From positions 2,840,001 through 2,904,000 of the forward strand of contig NC_135568.1 of NCBI RefSeq assembly GCF_964340395.1: a DNA stretch of 64,000 bases, written 5' to 3'. The notes beneath the pieces are model-generated. The model had not been told where the DNA came from, did not search any database, and saw nothing but the letters and a program-made list of their open reading frames with translations. This DNA comes from Glandiceps talaboti. Taxonomy: Eukaryota; Hemichordata; Enteropneusta; Spengelidae. Below, in pieces: positions 23,577-41,790 of this stretch (positions are counted from its first letter, which is position 1; each line of letters opens with the position of its first letter). Position numbers and translations under genes: made by a program.

Positions 23577-26500
23577 GACAGTCAGCAAGTAAAATTGATG
23601 GCGAGGCTGGATTAGACCGAGCTGATGATGTAGCGACAACTGTTTCCCCATCTTTGTTTTCTAAATCTAAATCTAATTTAATTTCAAAACAGACTATTGA
23701 TCAAAGTAGTAACACTTCTTCTAATCTTACTTGTAATTCTTCTTTTTCTCAACTCAAGTCTGGTGAAGGTCATGGGGTCACAGGTCAGTGTCCTTTGGTC
23801 ATTAGGGCGGGTACACCTCAAAGAAGTAACCAGGAATCAATTCGGATGATATTGGTTGATGTAAGCGTGCAAGATGTCACTCAGAAATGCTTAATTGACA
23901 CCGGTTGTACAAACTCAATAATTTCTAAAGGATTTTTCGATCTCATCCCTGAAAATGAGCGCCCACAGTTGGTCGATTTTGGTAACTATCTTATCCAGGC
24001 AGATGGGTCGCACGTTGCATTATTGGGTAACGTATTGGTGAAAGTTAAAATTGGTGACAAAGAGAGATTTGAATCTATCCTGGTAGCAGAGTCTTTAGAT
24101 GGGTCAGCTGGTATAATAGGCATGGATTTGTTACGCAAATTCGATTGCAAACTTAATTTACAGGAGGGTACCGTTGCTATTGGCGACCAAGTATTGGAAA
24201 CAATACACGATGACTTGAAACCTTTCTGCTGTCGGCTACAGGCTAATTGGGCACAGTCTATTCCAGCGGGGCATGAAGGTATACTCTTGGCTAGGATGCA
24301 AAGGAAGCCTAGAGTTGGTCAAGTGGGATACAACTTGTATAGGGGTCATGTGATTGAAAGAGAAAATAGTCAGGAATCAGGTATTCTGTCCCGAGTGTCT
24401 GAGGTTACCACTATGGTAACTCCAGTTCATGTTGGTGAAACAGGTATGATGGGTGCTTACTGTCTCAGTCAAACGGGAAGTAACGTCCATGCAGTAAGGG
24501 TTATAAATCTAAGCAACCAAGATATAGAAATCAGGAAAGGTCAATGTGTGGGTTTGCTGAAAATGGATAAAACTGCAAATTTTAGTATAGAATCTTTTCC
24601 GGTTTTGGACAGGCCAGTTGCTAACACAACCGCAACATCAACGTTTAAGGTGGCAGCTGCTAAACAGTGTGAGGGCATGCCTAACCATTTACATGATCTG
24701 TATGAGCGCAGTATAGTGAATCTTACTTCTGACAATCAAAAGAGACGAGTGTTTGAGTTGTTGGTCAAGAACTCGGATGTGTTCAGTAAAGACAGTATGG
24801 ATATGGGAAAAACTGATATGATTAAACATCACATACCTACAACCTCTGAAGTTCCAATTAGGTCTCGTCCTTACAGGGCACCTCATTGGAAAAAGACTGA
24901 GATTGATAGGCAGATTCAGAGTTTTGTAGATAAGGGTTTGTTGGAAGAGTCGGATAGTGCATGGTCCAGTCCTTGTTTGTTAGTAAATAAGAAAGATGGC
25001 TCATATAGGGTTGTTTGTGACTATCGCAAACTTAACGCCATTACACTGTGTAATGCACAGCCCATTCCAAGAATCCAAGATAATTTGGAAAGTTTGGGCG
25101 GTGCAAAACTATTCAGCTGTTTAGACCTTAATCAGGGGTTCTACCAAGTAGAATTGGACAAAGGTAGTAGAGAGAAGTCAGCTATTGTTACACCTTCGGG
25201 GAGGCTATTACAATGGACTTCAATGCCCATGGGTCTTTGTGGTAGTCCAGGCACTTTTGAAAAGCTAGTAGAGAAAGTCTTCCAGGGATTACAGTGGGAA
25301 ATCTTGTTACTGTACATTGATGACATCATTGTCTTTGGCTCTACTTTTGAAGAAGAGGTAGAGAGACTAGAGATGGTATTTGGTAGGTTGAGGAAGGCTG
25401 GTTTGAAGTTAAAGGCTAAGAAGTGTGTCCTCTTTGCTGTCAAGGTCGAATTCTTGGGTCATACCATTACTGAAAAGGGGGTTTCCACGGACCCAAAGAA
25501 AATAGATTCTATCAAGCATTGGCCAGTTCCACGCAATGTGTCAGAAGTGCGAAGTTTCTTTGGTTTAGCGTCATATTATCGACGGTTTATCCGTAATTTT
25601 GCAAGCATAGCTAAACCCTTGAATGAGCTGACACGCAAACATGCGGTATTTGTATGGACACCTCAGTGTCAGGCTGCATTTGATGAATTGAAGGAGTTGC
25701 TAACAACAGCTCCTGTGCTTGCGTTTCCATCAGAAAAGGGACAATTCGTCCTAGACACAGATGCAAGTGGGACTGGGATAGGAGCAGTCCTATCACAAGA
25801 AATAGAGGGTGTGGAACATCCGATTGGCTATGCTAGTCGTGTGCTGAATAAAGCAGAAAGGAATTACTGTGTTACCCGTAGGGAGCTTTTGGCCTTGGTA
25901 AATTACGTGAAGTATTTCAAGCACTATCTTCTTGGTAGGAAGTTTACAATTAGAACTGATCATGCTTCCTTGGTCTGGTTGCTAGGGTTTAAAAATCCTG
26001 AGGGACAGTTGGCCAGATGGTTGGAAGTTTTGGGCCAGTTTAATTTTAAGGTGGTCCATAGAGCTGGTAGTAAACACCAGAATGCTGATGCATTAAGTCG
26101 CATCCCGGTCATAAATTGCAAGCAATGTGGTATGGAACATCATGGGTCAAGTCAAGCGGGTAGCAAGGGGTCGGCATACTCTTGTGAGTCAAATAATAGT
26201 AAAGAGTCGGTCGTCCAGGTTCTGTCTTGTCATAGTAATGATGATAATGCCTCAAAGGGTGGGGAAAAGGATAATCCAGAGGAAGTGTCTGTCTGGTGTC
26301 TTTCCAAGGGGGGACGCCCTCTATCAAGGAAAGGGAAGGTGCACAAGGTACCCCTAAGGCAGCAGGCTGTTGGTAAACAGCAGGGTGCTGAGTTCAAGTT
26401 AGACAGTGATACAGTCATAAATCACGAACCTCTTTGGACCAGAGAGGAATTGAGAAATTGTCAGTTAGATGATCTCCATATAGGGCTGATATTGAGGTTG

Positions 26501-28303
26501 GTTGAAGGAGGTCATAATAGACCCTCATGGGAGGAAATTTCTCATAAATCCCCAGCTTTAAAAACGTACTGGTCCCAGTTTAATCAGTTTCGTGTTCGTG
26601 ATGGTATCCTGTATAAGTTGTGGGAGGCTGCAGATGGTAAGCTGGTTCGCTGGCAAATTGTATTACCCAGGGTTTATATTGGGCTTGTACTAAAGACATT
26701 CCATGAAAGCCGATTTGGCGGACATGGTGGTATGGGACGTACACTTGCAAAGGTTCGACTCAAGTATTACTGGTATGGTATGTCGGTTGATGTGCGTGCC
26801 CATGTTCGTTCATGTGACACTTGTGCTAAGAATAAGTCAACTGGTGGGGTTAAACGTGCCCCAATGAAGACATATGTAGTTGGAGCTCCAATGGAGAGAA
26901 TAGCAATTGATGTGGTTGGTCCCTTTCCACAGTCTGATAAGGGAAACAAGAAAATTTTGGTGGTTGGTGACTACTTCTCCAAATGGATGGAGGCATATGC
27001 TATTCCTAATGAGGAAGCAGTAACTGTTGCAAAGACTTTGTTAGATAACTTCCTTAGTCGGTTTGGTATGCCCTTGGAATGCCATAGTGATTTAGGGCGT
27101 AATTTTGTCTCTAACGTGTTCAAAGAGGTGTGTGAACTATTGGGGGTTAGCAAAACCTATACAACTCCCAGGCATCCCCAAAGTGATGGACAAATAGAGA
27201 GATATAATCACACTCTAGTCCGGTACATTAGATCCTACATGGACCCACACAAACATCAGTCCGACTGGGATGATAACTTAAGTCTTGCAACATTTGCTTA
27301 TCGCAGTAGTGTCCATCCTTCTACTGGTGAAACACCCAACATGCTTATGTTTGGTAGGGAACTCTACTACCCCTTGGATATAGCGGTCACCTCCACTGAA
27401 ACACAGGAAGTTGACCAATTCACTGACTACGTTACTGACTTGAGAGAAAGACTAGAAGTAGCACACGAACACGCACGCACACAACTGACTAATACTGCTA
27501 GGAGACAGAAAAAGCTCTATGACCGTTTTGCGACAAAGAAGAGTTATAGTGTAGGGGACTTTGTTTGGCTTAAGGACGAAAGGAGGAGAAAGGGTTATGC
27601 TCCTAAATTACAGCTAGCATACGAGGGGCCATACTTGGTGGTCAGTAAGCTCTCTGACTTGGTATATAGGATACAGTATAGCGCTAAGAGTAAGCCAAAG
27701 ATTGTCCACTATGAAAAACTGAAACAATATCAGGGAAAGGAACTGGAACATTGGTTGGACAAGGTTAAGATTCTGCCAGTGGACGAACGTGTCCAGGTGG
27801 GAACACCTACCGACTCTGATCACACAAAATCGGATCTGTATGACAAAATTAAGGTCACACCACCTTCACATGCACATAGCACTGTTAACCAGAATGGTGT
27901 CACTGCAGAGGTGAAAGGTCAGTCAAATGAGTCCATTCCAATGGTGGTTTCTCCCCTTGATATTGCTCCAGTGGTTAGGAGTGACATTGTGAAAGGTTGC
28001 TCTGATAATGAGCATGACACAGAGATAAAAGATGATCTAAGTAAAGATCATGGCCTTGATATAGGTGGACCACTTGATAGTCTGAAAATTATAAAAGACA
28101 CTGAAACACAATCAATAGAAAAGGTTTTGGTGGATGAAACAAAGGCAAATACAAAACAGTCAAAGCCACAAAGTGTTAGGTATCCGAGAAGAGTCCGGAA
28201 GCCAGTGAATTACTATGGTTTTAATAGACTGTCAAAGGCCGTTAGTCAAGTTTGGAAAGACTTGACTGTAAGCAGAACAGTTCCTGTTGTTCAGACAATC
28301 TAA
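23519..28303 (+). CDS. pol: Pol polyprotein: protease, reverse transcriptase, RNase H, integrase
   Basis: The frame is open from just after TAA at 23516-23518; its first ATG is 23654 (1549 residues from there, numbering below). The protease has DTG at 82-84. The reverse transcriptase has SCLDLNQGFYQ and YIDD at 554-557. RNase H has catalytic-type residues D703, E744 and D769. The integrase has an H2C2 zinc module (H1017, H1024, C1054, C1057) and a DD35E core (D1086, D1146, E1182). A GPY-like motif (EGPYLVV) follows, then an acidic, Lys-rich tail. Pol is in the -1 frame relative to gag and is probably made as a Gag-Pol fusion, not from the ATG. No inactivating lesion was seen. Confidence 0.95.
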   Translation, partial: GQVVKRPRIAGSGRPTIRLGQSASKIDGEAGLDRADDVATTVSPSLFSKSKSNLISKQTIDQSSNTSSNLTCNSSFSQLKSGEGHGVTGQCPLVIRAGTPQRSNQESIRMILVDVSVQDVTQKCLIDTGCTNSIISKGFFDLIPENERPQLVDFGNYLIQADGSHVALLGNVLVKVKIGDKERFESILVAESLDGSAGIIGMDLLRKFDCKLNLQEGTVAIGDQVLETIHDDLKPFCCRLQANWAQSIPAGHEGILLARMQRKPRVGQVGYNLYRGHVIERENSQESGILSRVSEVTTMVTPVHVGETGMMGAYCLSQTGSNVHAVRVINLSNQDIEIRKGQCVGLLKMDKTANFSIESFPVLDRPVANTTATSTFKVAAAKQCEGMPNHLHDLYERSIVNLTSDNQKRRVFELLVKNSDVFSKDSMDMGKTDMIKHHIPTTSEVPIRSRPYRAPHWKKTEIDRQIQSFVDKGLLEESDSAWSSPCLLVNKKDGSYRVVCDYRKLNAITLCNAQPIPRIQDNLESLGGAKLFSCLDLNQGFYQVELDKGSREKSAIVTPSGRLLQWTSMPMGLCGSPGTFEKLVEKVFQGLQWEILLLYIDDIIVFGSTFEEEVERLEMVFGRLRKAGLKLKAKKCVLFAVKVEFLGHTITEKGVSTDPKKIDSIKHWPVPRNVSEVRSFFGLASYYRRFIRNFASIAKPLNELTRKHAVFVWTPQCQAAFDELKELLTTAPVLAFPSEKGQFVLDTDASGTGIGAVLSQEIEGVEHPIGYASRVLNKAERNYCVTRRELLALVNYVKYFKHYLLGRKFTIRTDHASLVWLLGFKNPEGQLARWLEVLGQFNFKVVHRAGSKHQNADALSRIPVINCKQCGMEHHGSSQAGSKGSAYSCESNNSKESVVQVLSCHSNDDNASKGGEKDNPEEVSVWCLSKGGRPLSRKGKVHKVPLRQQAVGKQQGAEFKLDSDTVINHEPLWTREELRNCQLDDLHIGLILRLVEGGHNRPSWEEISHKSPALKTYWSQFNQFRVRDGILYKLWEAADGKLVRWQIVLPRVYIGLVLKTFHESRFGGHGGMGRTLAKVRLKYYWYGMSVDVRAHVRSCDTCAKNKSTGGVKRAPMKTYVVGAPMERIAIDVVGPFPQSDKGNKKILVVGDYFSKWMEAYAIPNEEAVTVAKTLLDNFLSRFGMPLECHSDLGRNFVSNVFKEVCELLGVSKTYTTPRHPQSDGQIERYNHTLVRYIRSYMDPHKHQSDWDDNLSLATFAYRSSVHPSTGETPNMLMFGRELYYPLDIAVTSTETQEVDQFTDYVTDLRERLEVAHEHARTQLTNTARRQKKLYDRFATKKSYSVGDFVWLKDERRRKGYAPKLQLAYEGPYLVVSKLSDLVYRIQYSAKSKPKIVHYEKLKQYQGKELEHWLDKVKILPVDERVQVGTPTDSDHTKSDLYDKIKVTPPSHAHSTVNQNGVTAEVKGQSNESIPMVVSPLDIAPVVRSDIVKGCSDNEHDTEIKDDLSKDHGLDIGGPLDSLKIIKDTETQSIEKVLVDETKANTKQSKPQSVRYPRRVRKPVNYYGFNRLSKAVSQVWKDLTVSRTVPVVQTI
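23528..23612 (+). promoter_or_regulatory. Candidate -1 ribosomal frameshift signal
   Basis: G TTA AAC at 23528-23534 fits X XXY YYZ in the gag frame only loosely, since its first three bases differ, but G UUA AAC is a proven slip site in an arterivirus. A 6-nt spacer follows. Then a 10-bp stem (23541-23550 with 23561-23570, one C-A mismatch) closes a 10-nt loop. Loop bases 23551-23558 can pair with 23605-23612 (8 bp, one G-U) to form an H-type pseudoknot. Confidence 0.65.
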
Positions 28304-29190
28304 GCTACAAGAACATCTTGGCACGTAGCCAGGGAGAATGGAGTTTTCTCTCTTCAGGGTTTGACATCCCTGCGTAGGTGAGTCACAGGGAGTGTAACAA
28401 AGCAAGGTAGTTACACTTGGTGAACGGAAAAAAAGTTCATGGTTGTCACTTGTTTCCATATAGGTTGGGTATATAGTGATGTTAAGTCACAGATATGACA
28501 GAATTGGTTCATAGTGACTGGTTGATGAGCAATCATCGTTTATGATTTTCACTTCTCGACGATCGACACTGACTGACTGACTGACTGACTGAAGAAAAAA
28601 AGGTATAAAATGGAAAGAAAAGTCCTTATTCAGACAACTCATTTTCGTATTGATTCTGTTTTTGTGAACAGACTGATTATGAAGATATTTCATTACTAGT
28701 TAGTTCATCAGTTGCTTTAACCCATCGCTGCGGGTTGGCATTGTCAGCTGAAGCGTGGTGTGGTTGTTTTGTCACTATGGCAAATTGAATTAAATTGGTC
28801 TGTATGTGATGATTTTATTTCAGAGTACACTGGACATGTAAGGTATTTGCATGGTAATAGCAAATCATTTTCTATCATGGGTGTTGTGATAGATGGAGAC
28901 CATGTACTTGTGTCACTTTATTTGTACTATATTGGAATCTTTTTATTGCATATTACTGTATAGGCGACTATGACAACTAAACTACAAGCTTTAGTCTTTG
29001 AATTCGTATGTGGTATCCACAATGAACAATTTTTGTAGCGTTATCTACAGGACAGATTCTTGGGTTTCATTTGACCAAGACAGAGGGGCTCGTTGCCCTG
29101 AATAACCCTTTTGGTTATGTCAATACAAGCGTAGATGTACCTTATCGACCTTTTGTGCATGAGGGCATGCACAGGTCTGGTCGGGGGAAT
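28304..29190 (+). other. Post-pol untranslated region of the retrotransposon
   Basis: No env or other convincing ORF. It contains a short GACT run (about 28566-28592). Just before the 3' LTR, GGGGGAA (29183-29189) is a short candidate polypurine tract. Confidence 0.6.
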
Positions 29191-29839
29191 TGTTGCGGAA
29201 AGCTTGCGGGTGTCACGCCCCCGGGTGCCTGTATTTGGCTCGTCTCAGTACCTTACTGGAGAAAGTCGGATTTATCCCTGTATTTCAGGTCTAGATATCC
29301 CGTGTTTAGTCTAAGCACACTTTTCATATGCCAGTCAGTTGCTGAGGGGCGGAGTCTTGGTCACATGGTCAGGTAGCTATAGCAACACTTTTCTCCCATG
29401 CTCACTCTCTCTCTTGCTGGACACCGTGTAGTCAACATCGTGTCAAATACGCTCTTGACATAATCTCTTGGTTTACCGTCATTTTCACTTCTTTTCTGTT
29501 AAAACCTACTTCTTCCTTTAGGGAAACGTTTTCTTGTATGCCTCTGTGAGGTTGGGTCGCTGGTTTTCACGAGTTGGTCGTGATATTTCAGGTTTCTTGG
29601 GTTATGCCATGGTCTAGAGTCGCTGGTATTGGCGAACGTGTCTGTACTCAATTTCATAGTGTATGTTCTGCCATACACAAGGTCAAATCGAACAGCTTGG
29701 TGTGACGGAGCGGGTTTTTCACGCTTATCGAAGGCTTGCTAACGCTACCACTTATTAGCTTTCGTAGGCAATCTATTCTAGAGTTTTATTAGGTGTTAAA
29801 TATCAGAGTTTTTCGTGTACTTTCCACGAGTTCGTCACA
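29191..29839 (+). repeat. 3' LTR
   Basis: 649 bp, the same length and apparently the same sequence as the 5' LTR. Confidence 0.95.
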
Positions 29840-29843
29840 ATAT
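29840..29843. repeat. Target-site duplication, right (ATAT)
   Basis: ATAT follows the terminal CA of the 3' LTR and pairs with 21391-21394. The site is low-complexity, so the match is supportive rather than decisive. Confidence 0.8.
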
Positions 29844-29875
29844 GTATGGTTACCATATCTACGAACGGAAGGGCG

Positions 29876-29894
29876 GACAGAGAGAGAGATAGAC

Positions 29895-29925
<31 letters not shown>

Positions 29926-29984
29926 TACATACATACAGACAGACAGCCAGATAGACAGACAGACAGACAGACAGATAGACATGC

Positions 29985-30025
<41 letters not shown>

Positions 30026-30062
30026 TACAATCAGACACACAAACAAACAAACAAACAAACAG
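29876..30062. repeat. CAGA-type and CAAA microsatellite beside the retrotransposon
   Basis: Interrupted CAGA, CATA and CAAA units begin about 30 bp right of the element. This is old flank of sulfotransferase 3, displaced by the insertion. Confidence 0.9.
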
Positions 30063-31678
30063 ATAAACTTAGGGGTGAGGGGAAAGAGACAGACGGAAAT
30101 AGAGGAGAGGGCTGGGGTATATGTTTTAGTCCTTTGTAAAGCAATAGTTGATTTTAGCAACATTGTGTAAAATAATGTTTTAAATGCACTCATTGGTCAA
30201 TATGTGTTATGTCTATAATATTTTATACTATACGTCCACACATGTTGTCACCTCTTTAGACAATATGTACATGTAACTATATGTATGTAACAGTATGATA
30301 AGGCTGAAAGATACTCGACTATGTATTCAAAACAACGCCTGTATCTTGCGGCATCCACATGAATGACGATATGAACAATTTAAAATTGTTGGATGAACTT
30401 AAACATGTAAATGAATCAGAGGACTTGAACGAGAAACGGGTGTAGCTTCGCTATAGATGTTATTGACTTGATAATGTAACGGCCATACTGCCTTACTGTA
30501 CTTTGACATATGGATAGACCCATTAACAAATATATTGCACTTTGTTTTCTATTAGACACCATACTACATACTGTATTCTCGAATAATAACATTATGAATG
30601 TGAGGTACACATTACCTTGAATAGTCCGCATATAATTTATGAATTGATCGTAAAAATATCATATCATGCATGACTCCTTTAATTTTTAGACATATACGGC
30701 AGCTCAGATAGAGCATAGATGTAGTGAAAGTCACAGTGCTGGCCTGTAGTGAAAGTCACAGTGCTGGCCTGTAGTGAAAGTCACAGTGCTGGCCTGTAGT
30801 GAAAGTCACAGTGCTGGCCTGTAGTGAAAGTCACAGTGCTGGCCTGTAGTGAAAGTCACAGTGTTGGCCTGTAGTGAAAGTCACAGTGCTGGCCTGTAGT
30901 GAAAGTCACAGTGTTGGCCTGTAGTGAAAGTCACAGTGCTGGCCTGTAGTGAAAGTCACAGTGTTGGCCTGTAGTGAAAGTCACAGTGTTGGCCTCTTGA
31001 TTAGAAGAACGATCAAATGATAACACTTACCATTAATACCACGGTTAAAATAATTCGGTACAGACTATCTAAAAACCCAACGAGATCATCATGTCAGCGG
31101 TGATAACGTACACAATTAATTCAACGGTGTGTAACTGTTCCTATCGGTGTCAATATGTTTGTACGTTTCTAATTAATCTCCACGTGTCCGTGATGTCTTG
31201 AATATTGTCAGATCAGTACTATTAAATTATGTAAATTCGCATGTAGGTTTCATTGCGTAATGTGCAACAGATGTGCATTTCATTAATTCACTCTAGACTA
31301 CTTCGTCTGTTGTCAAATGAGTGACTACACCGTATAAGCCTAAATACCGTGTTAGACTTTCAACCACTCACACATTTTTCGTTTTCATACCTATAAGAGA
31401 AATTGGCTAAAACAGAAGATGACTAGAAAATGACAAGAACACGTGACGGTCAGAATTATACAACAACACGACGTTTATTTTCAATTGTAGACACGAATGC
31501 TTTATTTGTTGAGCAATTGAATTCATAAATTTGTCAAATGGGTTAATTACGTCTATTGTACTTTATTTAAACCAGCTGTTTACATTTTTCAATTTGATGA
31601 AACACAATGACATTTTAATGAATTTCATGTTTCCATTAATACAGTCTGATGGCGAAGCATACTAAAAGTCATCTAAAT
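30063..31678. other. Intergenic stretch with 3' signals of the - strand gene
   Basis: No gene recognised. TTTATT at 31562-31567 (AATAAA on the - strand) and another near 31500 are candidate poly-A signals for the - strand CTLD/LDLa gene ending at 31679. Confidence 0.5.
30720..30994. repeat. 25-bp minisatellite, 11 copies
   Basis: The unit TGTAGTGAAAGTCACAGTG(C/T)TGGCC is repeated 11 times with exact 25-bp spacing. Within the array the only variable site I see is C or T at position 20 of the unit (order C C C C C T C T C T T). Confidence 0.97.
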
Positions 31679-39046
<7,368 letters not shown>

Positions 39047-39335
39047 TTCTGTTCTGGAAGCGAAAAAGAACGAATAAATCAAATTGATCATTGAATACAG
39101 TCGAAACCAGTTAGTTGAAATAAAATAGCTCGACAAAATTCATATGCCACAGTTTAACTACTGTCTAGCTCGGCACATATTCCTTTCAATATTTTCTCAT
39201 CTAATGACGATGCATGTTTGTTGACATCCCAGAACCTGACAACACATACTTTAAACAACAGACAGTTCGATTTGTTAATAATGTACGTTAGTAGATAGTA
39301 TGTCAATCTTAATGTTCATATTTAAGTCAAGTTAA

Positions 39336-39341
39336 ACTTAC
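39336..39341 (-). promoter_or_regulatory. Predicted 5'UTR splice donor of the - strand CTLD/LDLa gene
   Basis: AATAAG|GTAAGT on the - strand, about 290 bp upstream of the acceptor before the start codon. It implies a non-coding first exon beginning beyond 39342. Confidence 0.45.
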
Positions 39342-41671
39342 CTTATTATATTTCGGTGGTCACATTTGTGGGATGCAAGGCTTAGAACTTGGATAGTTCT
39401 CACGGCAGGCTTACTCCACGCTTAACGTTTGCTATGAAACTGTGCTCCGAAATTTTTTTTTTTTTATTTCGCTACCGTCTGTTTTCATTTTGCGATAATG
39501 AAATGCCTTTGTTAGTTCTTTAGTTGTAGGAACAATTTTTTCGGATATGTATAGAGAAATATGGTGTAGAAACTGAAATAAACATGTAACAGGTGGTTTT
39601 CTTGTACAGAAATTACAACACGATTTCCGCTATAGCCAGAACTAAACTCATTTATGTAGCAATATTTATGAAAATTGCACATTTTAAATGACAGTTTTTA
39701 AATTGTAGCGACGATTTATTTACTTCGTGAGGAGAGTAGAACAAAGCGTGTCCTGGTTATAAACGTAATTATATTGCTACATTGTACTACTTTGGCCGAC
39801 AAAACTACTACAGCCCATTGCAGTTTAGTGTTAACTGTCTGTCTGATACTACCAAACAGAAACCAACAAGAAACTGCACATGCTACACTTTAAGATAAAA
39901 AGAATAAAAAGAAAACTCAGCAATGTTGGTAAGAATTGTATTATTATATCAAATGATGAAAAGAGTAGTGTCCCTAGTTAATAACATTACTGTCGCTTTA
40001 GACAAAGTTCAACAATATTTAATAGAAATATATCTGTGTTCTTAATTATTAAGGACTAGGGGATTGTTTACGACTGCATTTAGATCTAGTACCACTACTG
40101 ATCGGATGAATAACCCCTCCTCCTCACCTCAACCCCCCCCCCCATTACAGACACGAAATGGGTAACGAAGAATTGAGTATTTGTGGTTAACAAAGATCAG
40201 TAGTGAATTAGGCCATAATATTTCATGGAGTATTTTTGACGATTTATGAAAAAAATGTAACTGCTGTATCTCTTAGTTTGTAAGGTATGTTGTGACGGGA
40301 TATCTTTTGAGCGTTATTTAGAGTAGTCGAAAAGAGGGCCGACAGTCAGGTTTGATGGACATACTGATCACTGAAAGGATATGTTCTCTCTCTCTGGGCT
40401 TTTCTGTGCACCACAATGACCTGTGCGATGCAGAACATAGTTGCCTTGAGGGCGTACGTTAAAGAATATAAGCGATGTAACTTAGTCAAGTGTCAATAGC
40501 ACTAGAGTTACCAATGAGGTGACAAATGTTAACCTACTTAGCTACAGGGTAAAAAGCCTCGACTACTACTGCTGCTCCATTAGTCAAGCAGACAAGTTGT
40601 TTACAGAGAGTGAAAAAACCCTTATGTTAGTGTTCCAATCTATTATATTAAGTTAATAGAGGTGCAATTAGTCAGGATTTGAACGAATTCGCCCTATATA
40701 TTTCGTTTCTATCTACATGCTCCAGAAACAAATTCTGATCGAAATTGTCTTCACTTCACAACAAAAGTTTACATTGAAAAAGGTACTTCAAGAACTGTAG
40801 TGTTGATTTGCATCATTGTGAAGCTCATGGCATTGGCTAAACTCTGTAAAAATAACCACCCCATTCCATGTGTTGGTGTTTATATTGCTATGTGGCATAA
40901 ACAAACAATGGGCCTTTGAGCGTAGTCCTTGAATATTGTCTAGGTGTAAACCAATGTATACAAAAACCCTGGTATTCGCCTTTCCAGCAAATTAGCAATG
41001 GGGTTTGTTGTTCCAATGCAGACAATTGGATCACTAAAAGGCACCGCTTGGTTTGAATAAACACATTAACACAGGACTGATCTCGTAAAGCAACACAGAT
41101 TGACGAGTTACAACCTAACATGGTATATAACTAACAACTCAGATATCTTGGTGGACGAATAATGATAACAAGTATGTAGGGTCCAAAGAAACACGATAAC
41201 GCTACCAACTTCGTTTTTGAATTCGCACTTACAAATACATTGGTATGATCAAATCTTTTTTTACTACATAAAGATATAAACTATTCCCAACGCTAGTCTT
41301 TCATGACACCGATAATTATCACAAATACTAACACTTTGACGTAATTGCCAGGACACAGTTTGTTTCAACTGTAAATACATGTTAATGGTTAACTTAGGGC
41401 AATGTATCACCTTGTAGAATACCAGTGAGTAAATATGTATCCTGGCATGGAATCGATTTTCCTGTCACTGGAATTTATTTAAACATGACTAACAAGTACG
41501 GACTATCTTTCATCCATACATCCACCACATCCAATACATGGCAGTAATATCGATCTTTTACCATTCATCCACCTATCCATCAATTAACTCATCCATCTAT
41601 CCATCCATCCACCTCTACCTCCCTGCCTCCTCTCACTCACTACGTTTACCTCCCTCCCTTCCTCCTCCCTC

Positions 41672-41707
41672 CCTGACTGACTGACTGACTGACTGACTGA
41701 CTGACTG

Positions 41708-41782
<75 letters not shown>

Positions 41783-41790
41783 GTCTGACT
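41672..41790. repeat. GACT and CTTA tetranucleotide repeat
   Basis: About 36 bp of GACT units, then about 75 bp of CTTA units. A C-run follows near 41836. Confidence 0.95.

Larger units (their letters stand above)
21395..29839 (+). mobile_element. Complete Ty3/gypsy LTR retrotransposon (8445 bp)
   Basis: The element runs TGTTGC...TCACA with 649-bp LTRs at both ends, flanked by ATAT on each side. It has gag (22230-23576), an overlapping pol in the -1 frame (open from 23519 to 28303), and the domain order PR-RT-RNaseH-IN that defines Ty3/gypsy. The two LTRs look identical on reading through them, and both ORFs are free of stops, so insertion is recent and the copy may be competent. No env-like ORF lies between pol and the 3' LTR. 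It sits head-to-head with sulfotransferase 3. Confidence 0.95.

Noticed and set aside
28760-29376. Possible env gene after pol
   Set aside because: The short ORFs have no signal peptide plus transmembrane layout and no motifs, and one runs into the 3' LTR.
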